The notes: generated by a model from the sequence alone, not told the origin. A stretch of 55,243 nt of DNA from Desulfobulbaceae bacterium (GCA_026987195.1 JALSNC010000069.1:1-55243); one strand, 5' to 3'; counted from the first letter of the stretch, positions 17,664 to 27,473 are shown. Program-made: numbers and translations.

Positions 17664-19562
17664 TCAACTTATTTCAAGTTTGAGGGCCCGGCCGAGATCC
17701 TGGATGGAATAGGGCTTTTTGACGAACTGGGTGATGCCTAGGGCCCTGGCCTTCCTGATCTCGGAGTCGCTGGAATAACCGCTGGTGATGATGGCCTTCT
17801 GGCCGGGAATGTGCTGGATGATGCGCTGGTAGGTCTCGCAGCCGTTGATGCCCGGCGCCATGATCATGTCCAGCAGGACCAGGTCCACGGGCTGGCGCTT
17901 GATGAATTCCACCGCCTCTTCACCGCTTCTGGCGGTATGGGCGCGGTAGCCGAGGCGGGCGAGAAGCCGGCGGGCGATCTCGCGCTGGCTCTTCTGGTCA
18001 TCCACCACCAGCACCTCCTGACCGTTGCCGCCGAGATCGGTGAGGGAAAGGACATTCTGGCCCACGTGGATATTCTCGTGGGTCACCGGAAAGTAGAGAG
18101 AAAAGCAGGTTCCCTTGTCACTGCTGGAGAGGTCCACATAGCCGCCATGATCATGAACCGTGTTCCAGACCACGGTCAGGCCGAGGCCGGTGCCGCTGCG
18201 GCCCATGTTCTTCTTGCTGTAGAAGGGATCGAAGATGTGCTGCATGTCCCTGGCCGAGATCCCGGGGCCGGTGTCCTCAACGGTGAGCACCACGTACTCG
18301 CCCCGCTCGATCTGTTCATAGCCGCTGATGGGGGACTCCACGTAACAGTTGTAGGTGGAAAGACGGATGTGGCCGCGGTCCTGCATGGCCTCGGCGGCGT
18401 TGTTGACCAGGTTGATGATCGATTTGGTGATATGGACGGTGGAGGCGGCGGTATTGAAGAGTTCCGGGTCCAGGCTGGTCTCGATGGTGATGCCGGGAAA
18501 CCGCTTGCGCAGTTCCCGGTACTCCAGGGAGCCGGTGTATGCCGAGACCAGGGAGTTGAGGCTGACGACCTCCTTCTTGCAGGTCGCACCTCTGGTGACG
18601 GTGAGCAGGTCGTTGACCACGGCTGCCGCCCGCTTGCCGGCCTCGCGGATCATCTCGATCTCTTCGCGGTACTTGCAGTCCTCCTCCATGTCCATGAGCA
18701 GGAGCTCGGGATAGGTGATGATGCCGGCCAGGATATTGTTCAGGTCATGGGCCACGGCCCCGGCCATCATGCCCAGGGATTCCAGGCGCCGGGCATCGGC
18801 GAGTTTTTCCCGCAGAACGATCTGTTCCTCCAGGGCCTGCTTGTTGCGGGTAACGTCCCTGATGGCCGCCACCTGCACGGTGCGGCCGTAATATTCCATG
18901 TGCTTGACCCTGATCTCGACGGGAAACCTCTTGCCGTTCCTGGCAATGGCCATGGCCTCGAAGGGACCGATGGTATCGCCATCGATGCGCACGTCCAGCG
19001 CCTTGATGCTCTTGCGGTCGAGGAGGACGTCGAAGATCTGCCGCCCCAGCAGCTCGTCTTCGCTGTAGCCGAACATGTCACAGAGCTGGCCGTTGGCCTG
19101 GAGCAGGCTGCCGGCCTCGTAGATGATGATCCCCTCCCAGGTGGCCTGGGCAAGCTGGCGGAACCGCTTCTCGCTGGCCCGCAGCTCCTGTTCGAGCTGC
19201 TTGTGGGCGATGCCGCGTCCGACGATGCGGAGAAGTTGCTCGGCATCGCACGGTTTGCGCAGGTAGTCGTAGACTCCCAGGCGCAGCGCTTCCACGGCGC
19301 TGTCAACGCTGGCATGCCCTGTCAGGATGATGACTGCGGTGTCCGGGTGTTTGCTGTTGATATGGGCGGCGATTTCGGTGCCCGTGATGTCGGGCAGGCC
19401 GATGTCGAGGAGGACGGCCTGGTAGGTGGAATTCTGCAGGCGGAAGAGGGCTTCCCGGCCGGAGTTGGCCGTTGCCACCGTGTATCCCTCGGCTTCCAGC
19501 AACAGGCTGAGACTGCTGCAGAAATGCGGTTCATCGTCAATGATGAGAACACAGTGCGCCAT
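17664..19562 (-). CDS. Hybrid sensor kinase: receiver-PAS-HisKA-ATPase-receiver
   Basis: A 632-residue soluble protein with no membrane segment. The N-terminal receiver has Asp53 in VLLDIGLPD and Lys103 in LRKPC. PAS covers about 125-240, HisKA has His272 in AVAHDLNNILAG, and the ATPase domain has DTGPGIS and GTGLGLT. A C-terminal receiver has its Asp near 565 in LVLLDMIMAPG. Receivers at both ends suggest it is controlled by one kinase and passes phosphate to another partner. It lies 228 bp downstream of another kinase on the same strand (19790-21922). Neither has a DNA-binding regulator adjacent. The signal is unknown, though the PAS segment suggests a cytoplasmic cue. Confidence 0.93.
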   Translation of the reverse strand: MAHCVLIIDDEPHFCSSLSLLLEAEGYTVATANSGREALFRLQNSTYQAVLLDIGLPDITGTEIAAHINSKHPDTAVIILTGHASVDSAVEALRLGVYDYLRKPCDAEQLLRIVGRGIAHKQLEQELRASEKRFRQLAQATWEGIIIYEAGSLLQANGQLCDMFGYSEDELLGRQIFDVLLDRKSIKALDVRIDGDTIGPFEAMAIARNGKRFPVEIRVKHMEYYGRTVQVAAIRDVTRNKQALEEQIVLREKLADARRLESLGMMAGAVAHDLNNILAGIITYPELLLMDMEEDCKYREEIEMIREAGKRAAAVVNDLLTVTRGATCKKEVVSLNSLVSAYTGSLEYRELRKRFPGITIETSLDPELFNTAASTVHITKSIINLVNNAAEAMQDRGHIRLSTYNCYVESPISGYEQIERGEYVVLTVEDTGPGISARDMQHIFDPFYSKKNMGRSGTGLGLTVVWNTVHDHGGYVDLSSSDKGTCFSLYFPVTHENIHVGQNVLSLTDLGGNGQEVLVVDDQKSQREIARRLLARLGYRAHTARSGEEAVEFIKRQPVDLVLLDMIMAPGINGCETYQRIIQHIPGQKAIITSGYSSDSEIRKARALGITQFVKKPYSIQDLGRALKLEIS

Positions 19563-19620
19563 TTGCTCAGGATCTGGTTGCGTGCGGGTCTAGGTGGTAT
19601 GACAAGACACTTCCGGAACG

Positions 19621-19639
19621 GCTGCTGCTGAACTTTTAC
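19621..19639 (+). repeat. Remnant of a type B/BC right end
   Basis: The sequence GCTGCTGCTGAACTTTTAC is the terminal 15 bp of the type BC right end plus four bases. Nothing of the rest of the element is recognisable in the 19563-19789 spacer, which is otherwise moderately AT-rich and probably contains the promoter of the hybrid kinase. Confidence 0.6.
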
Positions 19640-19789
19640 CGCGGGCTTTCCATGTTCCCATCTGGTCTGCCGAAAGCGACAGAATGTGGCAGATTGTCTC
19701 ACAAAAATATTACATTTACTCAAAGGCATTGAACCGCAGTTGGTACAGAAAGTCAAAAGAAAAGTGTTTTCTTACAGGAAAGCGGAAAA

Positions 19790-21922
19790 TCAAGTATGGC
19801 GAAGCGGAAGAGACACACTAAATATAGTACCTTTTTCAGAACTTCTGCAGGTGATGCTCCCGCCCAGTCGGCCTGTGATCTTGCGGACAATGGCAAGGCC
19901 GAGGCCCGAATGTCCCCCTCCCTTGGTGGTTATTCCGGCATCGAACAGGTTGGGCAGCAGGGATTCCGGGATGCCGGGGCCGGTGTCGGCCACTGTCAAC
20001 AGGACGGCCCCCGTCCCGTCTTCCTCCTCCATCGCCCGGAGAGCGACGGTGATGGTGCCGCCGTCCCGCAGGGCATCCAGGGCGTTGCCGAGCAGGTTGA
20101 GAAGGATCTGGCGGATGCAGTCGGGATCGGTTTCGATCTCCGGCAGGGCGGGATCCGGCTCGAAGAGTATCCTGATTTCCCGGTCAGCGGGCAGGGATTT
20201 GCGGTACATCTGCAGGGTCTCTTCCAGGAGCTGGTTCAGGTCCAGGTGCCGCGGCCGGATCAGGAGCCGGTCCGTGGCCAGGTCGTCGAGCTGGCTCGTG
20301 ATGTGGCCGATACGTTCGAATTCCTGGTCAATGACCGCCAGATCTTCCCTGACCGTTTCGTCATCCTTGAGCTTCATCTCGAGGATCTTGATGTAATTCC
20401 GCAGAATGGCGAGTGGATTGTTGATCTCGTGCGCTATCTTGCGGGCCACCATGGTGGCGGATGCGATACGTTCCTCGGCGATCCGTTCCGCCTGGGCCTC
20501 GTGCAGCCGGCAGAGGAAGAGGCCGGCGGCGGCCTGGCCGGCGAGCAGCCGCAGGGGAGCGGGCTGCCTGAGCAGGCGGGATTGCGGTTCCTCGATGCCG
20601 GTGACGATCAGGCCCACCACCTCCCGGTGGTGGATCAGGGGAAGGGCTGCCATGCCTCTGGTCCCCAGAAGGTGGAGGAACTGGGTGTCGAGCAGGGTGG
20701 GTGCATTCCTGCGCCCTTCCATGAACGAGTGCACAGGGTGTTTTCCGTGTACGGCTTCCCCGGCCAGGCTCTGCCCGTGTTCTGCCGGACGGAACCGGAT
20801 CCGGGCCACCTGGGGCGTCAGCGGGTTGTCCGGAGAGGAGAATCCACGCAGTTCCTCCTCCTCCATGAGGAGCAGGAAGCAGGTGTCCTCGTTGAAGAGG
20901 ATCTTCATGCTCTGCTCCACCGCACCGGCGATCTGCTCCCTGCTCTCGGCCCTGAGCAGGTTGTCCAGCATGCCGGTGAGCTGGGTGATGTCCCGTATCC
21001 TGGAAATCAGGCCCACGGGGGCCTCTCTGGGCCTGTCCTCGGGGTCCGGTTCCTGCTGTTTTGACGGCGCCTTCGCTGTCGGGATGCGGATGCCCAGGTT
21101 GTCGGCGACCTCCTGCAGCTGTTCTTCGATTCCGCTTGTGATTTCAGCCACCTGTTGCGGCGAAAGCCCCAGCAGCCGATGGGCGTCCTCCTCGCACTGG
21201 CGGTCCGCCGGGCTGCCGTGGCTGAGCCGGTCGGCCAGGGAGACGATCCGGGGCAGCGGCAGGCCCTGTGCCAGTTGCTCTGCCGGAAGATGGTGGAAAC
21301 GGATCGCGTCGGCAAAGAGCGAGGGCAGGTGCCACTGCTGCAAGAGCCACGCTCCGGCCTCGCAGTGGTCGACCCGCAGTTTTTCACGTTCAAGTTCGAC
21401 CAGCCGGCCGTCATGACATTGGACACCCTTGAGCAGGGGGGCATACTGGCCCGGAAAGGCCATCCAGAGCAGCAGTTTGCCGATATCATGCAGCAGGCCG
21501 CCCAGGTAGGCCTCCGATGGATCGGGATAGCTGATCTTCCTGGCGATCCGCCTGGCCAGCAGGCTGTTTTCGTAGGCATGATACCAGAACCGGTCCATGG
21601 AGAGCTGGCCACCTGCCTCCACCCGGCGGAAAACCTGCTGCACCGAGATGGAGACCGCCAGGTTGCGGACCGTATCGGCGCCCAGGTAGATCACCGCCTG
21701 GCGGACATCGGTGAACGGGGAACGGGCACCGATGAAGGCCGAGTTGACAAGCTGCAGGATCTTGGCGCTCAGGGTGGAGTCCCTGTTGATGATTTTCGCC
21801 ACCTGCTGCAGGTCCACCTCGGAACGGTGGCAGGCATCGATGAGCCTGACCAGGACCTGGGGCATGCTGGGCAGGTTGCCGGAAATCTTTAGCCTGTCGA
21901 GGTCGGGACGGGAATCACTCAT
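19790..21922 (-). CDS. HDOD-domain sensor histidine kinase
   Basis: A 710-residue soluble protein. The N-terminal 200 residues form an HDOD domain (NLPSMPQVLVRLIDACHRSEVDLQQVAKIINRD type start, then YLGGLLHDIGKLL). A GAF-like region follows around 320-470. HisKA has its histidine near residue 495 in KIAHEINNPLAILRN, and the ATPase domain ends with DTGPGIPESLL and GHSGLGLAIVRKI. HDOD kinases occur in delta-proteobacteria and relatives, usually as signalling proteins of unknown input. No receiver or regulator gene is fused to it; the hybrid kinase just downstream carries two receivers and is a plausible partner. Confidence 0.92.
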   Translation of the reverse strand: MSDSRPDLDRLKISGNLPSMPQVLVRLIDACHRSEVDLQQVAKIINRDSTLSAKILQLVNSAFIGARSPFTDVRQAVIYLGADTVRNLAVSISVQQVFRRVEAGGQLSMDRFWYHAYENSLLARRIARKISYPDPSEAYLGGLLHDIGKLLLWMAFPGQYAPLLKGVQCHDGRLVELEREKLRVDHCEAGAWLLQQWHLPSLFADAIRFHHLPAEQLAQGLPLPRIVSLADRLSHGSPADRQCEEDAHRLLGLSPQQVAEITSGIEEQLQEVADNLGIRIPTAKAPSKQQEPDPEDRPREAPVGLISRIRDITQLTGMLDNLLRAESREQIAGAVEQSMKILFNEDTCFLLLMEEEELRGFSSPDNPLTPQVARIRFRPAEHGQSLAGEAVHGKHPVHSFMEGRRNAPTLLDTQFLHLLGTRGMAALPLIHHREVVGLIVTGIEEPQSRLLRQPAPLRLLAGQAAAGLFLCRLHEAQAERIAEERIASATMVARKIAHEINNPLAILRNYIKILEMKLKDDETVREDLAVIDQEFERIGHITSQLDDLATDRLLIRPRHLDLNQLLEETLQMYRKSLPADREIRILFEPDPALPEIETDPDCIRQILLNLLGNALDALRDGGTITVALRAMEEEDGTGAVLLTVADTGPGIPESLLPNLFDAGITTKGGGHSGLGLAIVRKITGRLGGSITCRSSEKGTIFSVSLPLRHT

Positions 21923-21950
21923 GCCGGGTACGCCTTTTTGAATAATTACG

Positions 21951-22000
21951 GAAATAGTTCACCGCCATCGGCAACGGCCTGGACATAGCAATACTTTGAC
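21951..22000 (+). repeat. Type B element (50 bp)
   Basis: GAAATAGTTCACCGCCATCGGCAAC … AATACTTTGAC matches the type B consensus with a changed right end (TTTGAC for TTTTAC). It lies about 30 bp upstream of the HDOD kinase start. Confidence 0.75.
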
Positions 22001-22070
22001 TGGTCACGGACATGTCACGCTCTCCAGGGTGCCGGCGGCCGCGATGAACCGTGGCGGCTCATTCTGCCGC

Positions 22071-22144
22071 CGGACCTGACCGCCATAGCCTACCTGTGCG
22101 GACAGGCACGACCGGGCAAAGATGCGGTTCCTGTGAGCGCTTAC
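22071..22144 (+). repeat. Right part of a type A element
   Basis: From CCTGACCGCCATAGCCTACC to GTGAGCGCTTAC it matches the right half of the short type A form, including the CGGACAGGCACGACC segment. The left half is missing. With the two type B copies it fills the 21923-22407 spacer between divergent genes. Confidence 0.8.
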
Positions 22145-22210
22145 GTCGTTTCCTCTCCTGTTGCTGCCTTGAGTATACTGTAAGGCAGCGTCGGAATACA
22201 AGCGGTGCCG

Positions 22211-22260
22211 GCAATAGTTCACCGCTATCGGCAACCACCTGAAAAGACCGATACTTTCAC
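22211..22260 (+). repeat. Type B element (50 bp)
   Basis: GCAATAGTTCACCGCTATCG followed by GCAACCACCTGAAAAGACCG and ATACTTTCAC is close to the type B consensus. The flanking 8-mers do not match, so no target duplication is seen. Confidence 0.78.
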
Positions 22261-22407
22261 AGGCGCACAGCCAGACTTTTCCGTGAAACAGGGACGTCCT
22301 GGCCGGTTTGTCTTGACTTGCCTGATCCGAAACAGGTAAGAAATGGTCCTGGGCTGGTGTGCCGGGAGTTTCCGGATCAGAAAAAAACGGCGAAGAGGAA
22401 GAGGCGC

Positions 22408-22758
22408 ATGGACAAGATACTGGACATCAGAACGCTGGCCTGCATGGCCGTTCTGCTCCTTCCGGGGGTGCTGACCGGTTGTGCCGGGCAGAAGACCTAC
22501 GGTGCGGTGAAGTTTGTCACCCGGCCCGCCGGGGCAGAGGTGATCAATCTCAAGGACGACAGCCACCTGGGTATGACCCCGCTGCTGGTCACCTGGGAAG
22601 GGGAGGACGGCAAGCCGGAATATGTGACCGTGGAGATGCTCAAGGCAGGGTATCGTGAAGAGATCACCTCCTTCTGGGTGAACAGACGCCATAAGAGCCG
22701 GGAGGCGGCCGCGGCCGAACCCCAGCCGGTGACCGTTGAGCTGAAAAAGAGGAACTGA
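22408..22758 (+). CDS. Putative lipoprotein, PEGA-like
   Basis: A 116-residue exported protein. The start MDKILDIRTL is preceded by GAGGAAGAGG. A hydrophobic segment ends in the lipobox LTGC, giving Cys at about residue 24 as the lipidated residue. The mature part begins with a beta-rich stretch (YGAVKFVTRPAGAEVINLKDDSHLGMTPLL), which resembles the PEGA-type motif of surface lipoproteins. It is followed 3 bp later by another small lipoprotein of similar style, so the two are cotranscribed and may work as a pair in the cell envelope. No specific function is evident. Confidence 0.8.
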   Translation: MDKILDIRTLACMAVLLLPGVLTGCAGQKTYGAVKFVTRPAGAEVINLKDDSHLGMTPLLVTWEGEDGKPEYVTVEMLKAGYREEITSFWVNRRHKSREAAAAEPQPVTVELKKRN

Positions 22759-22761
22759 CAG

Positions 22762-23166
22762 ATGAAATCCATGTTTTCAGATGGTCCGGTCCGGACGGGA
22801 AGAATCGTTCTCTTTCCGCTCCTGGCCCTGGTGCTCCTGGCCGCAGGGTGTTCGCCGTCGGTGCGGACCGTTCGCTTCAAGGTCAATTCCGAGCCCGAAG
22901 GCGCCCACGTGGTCTACCGGGTGCAGGGCGGCGGCCTGCCCTGCCAGGGGCAGTGGATCTATCTCGGCAATACACCGCTGCGCAGTGTCCGCCAGTTCAG
23001 TGACGAGCAGCTCGAGGGCATCAGCAGGATCACCCTCAAGGTGATGCGTCGCGGCTATTTTGACCAGGTCCGGGAATGGGACGGCCCCTCGTTTCTCGAG
23101 GAGGCCGAGGGCAGGGGAGTCCTGTTCTGGACCCCGGAGCTGATTCCCCAGCCTGCCGGAGAATGA
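22762..23166 (+). CDS. Putative lipoprotein, PEGA-like (second of pair)
   Basis: A 134-residue exported protein. A hydrophobic signal ([16 protein letters not shown]) ends in the lipobox LAAGC. The mature part starts [21 protein letters not shown], similar in style to the preceding lipoprotein and to PEGA repeats, and includes [14 protein letters not shown]. It begins 3 bp after the upstream gene, with no room for an internal promoter, and ends 31 bp before mtnA. These short gaps allow one transcript into the mtnA cluster. The lipoproteins have no obvious link to nucleoside salvage. The family is not recognised with certainty. Confidence 0.8.
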   Translation: MKSMFSDGPVRTGRIVLFPLLALVLLAAGCSPSVRTVRFKVNSEPEGAHVVYRVQGGGLPCQGQWIYLGNTPLRSVRQFSDEQLEGISRITLKVMRRGYFDQVREWDGPSFLEEAEGRGVLFWTPELIPQPAGE

Positions 23167-23197
23167 ACGATTCCTCTGGCACTGGAGAACCACAGCC

Positions 23198-24292
23198 ATG
23201 CGCATAGGAAATGAACACTACCGGTCCATCTGGACCGAGGGTGATGGACGCCGGGTACGGATCATCGATCAGACCCGGCTGCCCCACGAATTCGTTGTGG
23301 CCGATCTCGCCAGCCTGGACGATGCCGCCCGGGCCATCAGCGACATGCTGGTACGGGGGGCGCCGCTCATCGGCGCCACAGCAGCCTACGGCTTCTGTCT
23401 CGGCCTGGCCGCCGGGGCCACGGACAGAGATCTCGATCGGATCGGCAGACGACTTGTCGGCTGCCGTCCCACGGCGGTCAACCTGCACTGGGCCGTGCAG
23501 CGGATGGATGCCCTGCTCCGTCCCCTGCCCCTGCAGGAGCGGAGCGATGCCGCCTGGCAGGAGGCAGCGGCGATCTGTGAGGAGGACGTGGCCACCAACG
23601 AGGCCATCGGCCGCCACGGTGCGGAGCTGATCCGCAGGATCTGGCAGGACAGGGGACAGGCCGGGGCCGTCCATGTGCTGACCCACTGCAATGCCGGCTG
23701 GCTGGCCACCGTGGACTGGGGCACTGCCCTGGCGCCGGTCTACATGGCGGTCCGCGAGGGGATCCCGGTCCATGTCTGGGTGGACGAGACCAGGCCGCGC
23801 AACCAGGGGGCATCGCTGACCGCCTGGGAGCTGGCCATGGCCGGCATCGACCATCACCTGCTGGTGGACAATGCCGGCGGCCACCTGATGCAGCACGGCC
23901 GGGTGGACCTCTGCATCGTCGGCACCGACCGGACCACGGCCACCGGTGATGTCTGCAACAAGATCGGTACCTATCTCAAGGCCCTGGCCGCCCGTGACAA
24001 CCAGGTGCCTTTCTATGTGGCCCTGCCGGGATCCACCATCGACTGGAGTGTGGACGACGGGGTGGCCGGCATTCCCATCGAGGAACGGAGCGGGGAGGAG
24101 GTCCTGTTCGTGACCGGCAGGTGCGACGACGGCCGCAGCGGCCGGGTCCGGATCGCGCCCGATGCCACGCCCGCGCTCAATCCGGCCTTCGATGTCACCC
24201 CGGCCCGCCTGGTCACCGGCCTGATCACTGAACGTGGCATCTGCCCGGCCTCGGCCGAGGGGCTGCGCGCCCTCTATCCGGAGCAGCGATGA
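23198..24292 (+). CDS. mtnA: S-methyl-5-thioribose-1-phosphate isomerase
   Basis: A 364-residue member of the MtnA/eIF2B-alpha family. It converts 5-methylthioribose 1-phosphate (and, in some organisms, 5-deoxyribose 1-phosphate) to the ribulose 1-phosphate form. Conserved features are [28 protein letters not shown] (catalytic Cys), [11 protein letters not shown] and [21 protein letters not shown] (catalytic Asp). GGAG lies 8 nt before the ATG. It overlaps the class II aldolase by 4 bp (ATGA), so the two are translationally coupled. No mtnBCD or mtnK/mtnP genes are in the window. Confidence 0.95.
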   Translation: MRIGNEHYRSIWTEGDGRRVRIIDQTRLPHEFVVADLASLDDAARAISDMLVRGAPLIGATAAYGFCLGLAAGATDRDLDRIGRRLVGCRPTAVNLHWAVQRMDALLRPLPLQERSDAAWQEAAAICEEDVATNEAIGRHGAELIRRIWQDRGQAGAVHVLTHCNAGWLATVDWGTALAPVYMAVREGIPVHVWVDETRPRNQGASLTAWELAMAGIDHHLLVDNAGGHLMQHGRVDLCIVGTDRTTATGDVCNKIGTYLKALAARDNQVPFYVALPGSTIDWSVDDGVAGIPIEERSGEEVLFVTGRCDDGRSGRVRIAPDATPALNPAFDVTPARLVTGLITERGICPASAEGLRALYPEQR

Positions 24293-24987
24293 ATGCGCTG
24301 TTTTGCCAGCGCCGGGCCCTGCTCGATACGGCCCTGGCCATGAACCGGCTGGGCCTCAACCAGGGCATGGCCGGCAATGTCAGTGTCCGTACCGGTGGGG
24401 CCTTTCTGATCACCCCGTCGGCCATGGCCTACGAGGAATGCGTGCCCGCGGACATGGTGTTGGTCGCCATGGACGGCCGTGCCCGGGGCAGTCGCAGGCC
24501 GTCTTCGGAATGGCGTCTGCACCGGGATATCTACCGGCTTCACCCGCAGGCAGGGGCCGTCCTCCATGCCCATCCGCCCTGGTGCACCACCCTGGCCTGC
24601 CTGGAACGAGAGATCCCTCCCTTCCACTACATGGTCGCCGTGGCCGGCGGTGACTCGATCCCCCTGGCAGGCTATGCCACCTTTGGCACGGCCGCCCTCT
24701 CCGAACAGGTGGAGCAGGCCCTCCGCGACCGGACCGCCTGCCTGATGGCCCACCACGGCATGGTCTGCCTGGCCGATACCCTGAAGGATGTCCTTGCCCT
24801 GGCCCTGGAGGTCGAGAACCTGGCCCGGATCTACACCCGGGCCCTGCAGGTGGGTGAGGTGCCGCTGCTCTCGTCCGCACAGATGGCCGAGGTCAGGGCA
24901 CGGTTTGCAGACTATCGGCAGCCCGGACCGCCTCCGGATGCAGGCGAAGAGGAAGCAGGACCCGGTGGCGCGAGACAGGGGGGCTGA
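24289..24987 (+). CDS. Class II aldolase (fuculose-1-phosphate aldolase type)
   Basis: A 232-residue zinc-dependent aldolase. Metal-binding histidines are in [10 protein letters not shown] and CLMAHHGMV, and the N-terminal GMAGNVSVR is the phosphate-binding region. Coupling to mtnA (ATGA overlap) points to cleavage of 5-methylthioribulose 1-phosphate or 5-deoxyribulose 1-phosphate to dihydroxyacetone phosphate and a small aldehyde. This arrangement is known from the DHAP shunt and 5-deoxyribose salvage. The aldehyde product could be handled elsewhere, for example by an AOR like that at 47283-49013. The substrate is inferred from context only. Confidence 0.9.
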   Translation: MNALFCQRRALLDTALAMNRLGLNQGMAGNVSVRTGGAFLITPSAMAYEECVPADMVLVAMDGRARGSRRPSSEWRLHRDIYRLHPQAGAVLHAHPPWCTTLACLEREIPPFHYMVAVAGGDSIPLAGYATFGTAALSEQVEQALRDRTACLMAHHGMVCLADTLKDVLALALEVENLARIYTRALQVGEVPLLSSAQMAEVRARFADYRQPGPPPDAGEEEAGPGGARQGG

Positions 24988-24990
24988 GCG

Positions 24991-26427
24991 GTGCTGCATT
25001 TCCTGAGGGTCAACTGGCTCGGTTCGGGGCTGGTGGTGCTGGACCTGATCATCATCTTGCTGCTGGTGCCGCGGATCATCCTCCAGAAGCGGGAGTCGGG
25101 CGCCACCCTGGCCTGGATCCTGACCATTGTCTTCATCCCCTTTCTCGGCCTGCTCGCCTTCTGGATCTTCGGGACCACCAGGATCCGGATGCGCCGCCGG
25201 CGGCGGCAGCGGGTCGAGCAGAAGCTGGCCCAGTCCCTGGAACGCATCCGCCGCCAGCAGCGGCTGCCCCCGGTTGCCGAGCCCCTGGTCCGTTCCATCT
25301 TCAACCTCACCTCGCGCCTGGGCGCTCCGGCGCCCCGGCCCGGCTGCTCGGTCTCCTGGTACCGTGACGGCGGCCGGGCCTTTGATGTCCTGGAACAGGC
25401 CATCAACGACGCCCGGCATCATGTCCATCTCTGCTATTACATCTGGGAGCCGGACCGGACCGGAACCCGCATGCGCGACGCCCTGGTCCGCGCCGCCCAC
25501 CGGGGGATCGAGGTGCGGCTGCTGCTTGACGACGTGGGGTCCCTGGCAGCGGGCAGGCGGTTTTTCGCGCCCCTGCGCGAGGCCGGCGGCCGGGTGGCCC
25601 GTTTCCTGCCCGTGCTGCCCTTTCGGCGGCGGCTGACCATCAACAACCGCAATCACCGCAAGATCGTGGTGGTGGACGGCCGCGAGGGGTTCACCGGCAG
25701 CATGAACGTGGGCGATGTCTATGCCGGTCTGGCTGAACCGTGGCAGGATCTGCACGTGGCGGTACGTGGACCGGTGGTCCAGGACCTGCAGGAGGTCTTC
25801 TGCCAGGACTGGTACCACGCCACCAGCGAGGACCTGGCCACGGCCGACTATTTTCCGGCCGTGGAGGCCGCCGGTGAGCTCTGTACCCAGTTCCTGGCCA
25901 GCGGCCCGGCCGATGAGCGGTGGCGCTCCATCCATACCCTGCTTTTTGCCGCCATCAATATGGCCACAGAGCGGATCTGGATCGAGACGCCCTATTTTGT
26001 CCCGGATCCGCCGGTGGCCATGGCCCTGCAGACCGCTGCCCTGCGCGGCGTCGATGTCCGGCTCCTGCTGCCGGGCCGCTCCGACCATCCCCTGGTCCTG
26101 CGGGCCGGCCGTTCCTTTTTCGACGAACTGCTGGCGGCAGGCGTGCGGATCTTCGAGCTGCACAACCGGCTGCCCCATGCCAAGACCGCGGTCATCGATT
26201 CCATCTATTCCACCGTGGGCTCGGCCAACATGGATCAGCGCAGTTTCCGCCTCAACTTCGAGGCCAACCTCTTTCTGTTTGACCGGGGAATCGCCGCTGA
26301 CCTGGAGCAGGATTTTCTCCGCTTCTGCCGGGAGGCCACCGAGGTCAGCCGCAAGCGCCGACAACGGCTGCCCCTGCGGGAGCGGTTTGCCGAGGGCATC
26401 GCCTTCATCCTGGCGCCTCTTCTCTGA
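24991..26427 (+). CDS. cls: Cardiolipin synthase (phospholipase D superfamily)
   Basis: A 478-residue membrane enzyme that joins two phosphatidylglycerols to cardiolipin. Two N-terminal TM segments (about 10-28 and 40-58) precede the two HKD motifs: NHRKIVVVDGREGFTGSMNVGD and HAKTAVIDSIYSTVGSANMD. The layout and length match bacterial ClsA-type synthases. It uses a GTG start 3 bp after the aldolase stop, so it is in the same operon, with GGGGGG as a possible ribosome site. The functional link to the upstream salvage genes is unclear; it may only share a transcript. Confidence 0.94.
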   Translation: MLHFLRVNWLGSGLVVLDLIIILLLVPRIILQKRESGATLAWILTIVFIPFLGLLAFWIFGTTRIRMRRRRRQRVEQKLAQSLERIRRQQRLPPVAEPLVRSIFNLTSRLGAPAPRPGCSVSWYRDGGRAFDVLEQAINDARHHVHLCYYIWEPDRTGTRMRDALVRAAHRGIEVRLLLDDVGSLAAGRRFFAPLREAGGRVARFLPVLPFRRRLTINNRNHRKIVVVDGREGFTGSMNVGDVYAGLAEPWQDLHVAVRGPVVQDLQEVFCQDWYHATSEDLATADYFPAVEAAGELCTQFLASGPADERWRSIHTLLFAAINMATERIWIETPYFVPDPPVAMALQTAALRGVDVRLLLPGRSDHPLVLRAGRSFFDELLAAGVRIFELHNRLPHAKTAVIDSIYSTVGSANMDQRSFRLNFEANLFLFDRGIAADLEQDFLRFCREATEVSRKRRQRLPLRERFAEGIAFILAPLL

Positions 26428-26444
26428 CCACTATATTGCCGCCC

Positions 26445-27473
26445 ATGCCGCAGACCGTTGATTTTCACGTCCACCTTCTCAACCCGCTGATGCGGGTTGA
26501 CCGGCTGCTGCCGCGGCTGGCGCTCCGGGTCCTCGGGCGGAGGATGGGGCTCGATCCGGCAGCCCTGGCGGCCGATCCCTACCAGGCCTATATCTCCAGC
26601 CTGATCCGGCAGGTGCGGGAGTCGAAGCACGTGGACAGGATCGTTCTTTTCGGGGTCGATGCCCGGGTGGATGCCACGGGCAGGGAGCTGCACCGCGATG
26701 CCCTGGTCTGCGCCGGCAACGACGACCTGCTTGCCGTGTACCGCGCCAACCCGGATATCATCATTCCCTTTTTTTCCGTCAATCCCCTGCGGCCCGATGC
26801 CCTGGAGCTCATCGACAGGTTTAGCGAACTGGGATTTGCCGGGGCCAAGTTTCTGCAGAACTACTGGGGGGTGGATACACGGCAGGAACGGTTCCTGCCC
26901 TATTTCGAGAAACTCGCGCACAAGGGTCTGCCCCTCATCGTCCATCTGGGCAGCGAGGGGTGCGTGCGGTCGGATCGGACCTGCGAGGGGATCGATATGC
27001 TGGCGCAGCCGCTGGCCGCCGGCGTGACCGTGGTGGCGGCCCACATGGCACTCAGCTATCGGCCGCTCACCATCTGGAAGGCGTTCAGCAGGAAGGAGAA
27101 AAATTTCAGTGCCGACTATTTCCGGCTCCTGGAGATGCTGGTTGTTCACGACAACCTGTATGCCGATCTGTCCAGCCTGCTCACCCCGGTCCGGGCCGGG
27201 GTGCTGAGCCATCTGGCTGCCCAGGAACAGGTCCATCAGAGACTGCTGTTTGCAACCGATTACCCGGTTCCCTTCAGCCTGCTCTTCTCTCCCTGCGGCC
27301 TGCCGCTGGCTACCCGGGCTTCTCTGGACCGGATCGCCAATCCCTTTGACCGTTATGTGGCGGCGCTACTGCATTTTTTCCCGGAGGGCCATCCCCTGTA
27401 CACCAATCACCGCAAGGTCCTGGACCGTGGTCTCCCGGCTCACTTCGCCGGCTCCACCTCGACCTCGATGTAG
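26445..27473 (+). CDS. Amidohydrolase-family (metal-dependent TIM-barrel) protein
   Basis: A 342-residue protein of the amidohydrolase_2 type. Visible metal-site motifs are VDFHVHLL near the N-terminus, IVHLGSEG in the middle, VVAAHMALS and LLFATDYPVP near the C-terminus. These match the His/Asp set of this barrel family. The first ATG (MPQTVDFHVH) is used; a TTG 9 nt earlier is possible. It follows cls by 17 bp. Its 3' end overlaps the convergent FeoA gene by 34 bp, an unusual but not rare arrangement. The substrate is unknown. Confidence 0.85.
   Translation: MPQTVDFHVHLLNPLMRVDRLLPRLALRVLGRRMGLDPAALAADPYQAYISSLIRQVRESKHVDRIVLFGVDARVDATGRELHRDALVCAGNDDLLAVYRANPDIIIPFFSVNPLRPDALELIDRFSELGFAGAKFLQNYWGVDTRQERFLPYFEKLAHKGLPLIVHLGSEGCVRSDRTCEGIDMLAQPLAAGVTVVAAHMALSYRPLTIWKAFSRKEKNFSADYFRLLEMLVVHDNLYADLSSLLTPVRAGVLSHLAAQEQVHQRLLFATDYPVPFSLLFSPCGLPLATRASLDRIANPFDRYVAALLHFFPEGHPLYTNHRKVLDRGLPAHFAGSTSTSM

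Noticed and set aside
17811-19631. 606-codon plus-strand frame opposite the hybrid kinase
   Set aside because: Antisense shadow of a convincing kinase gene.
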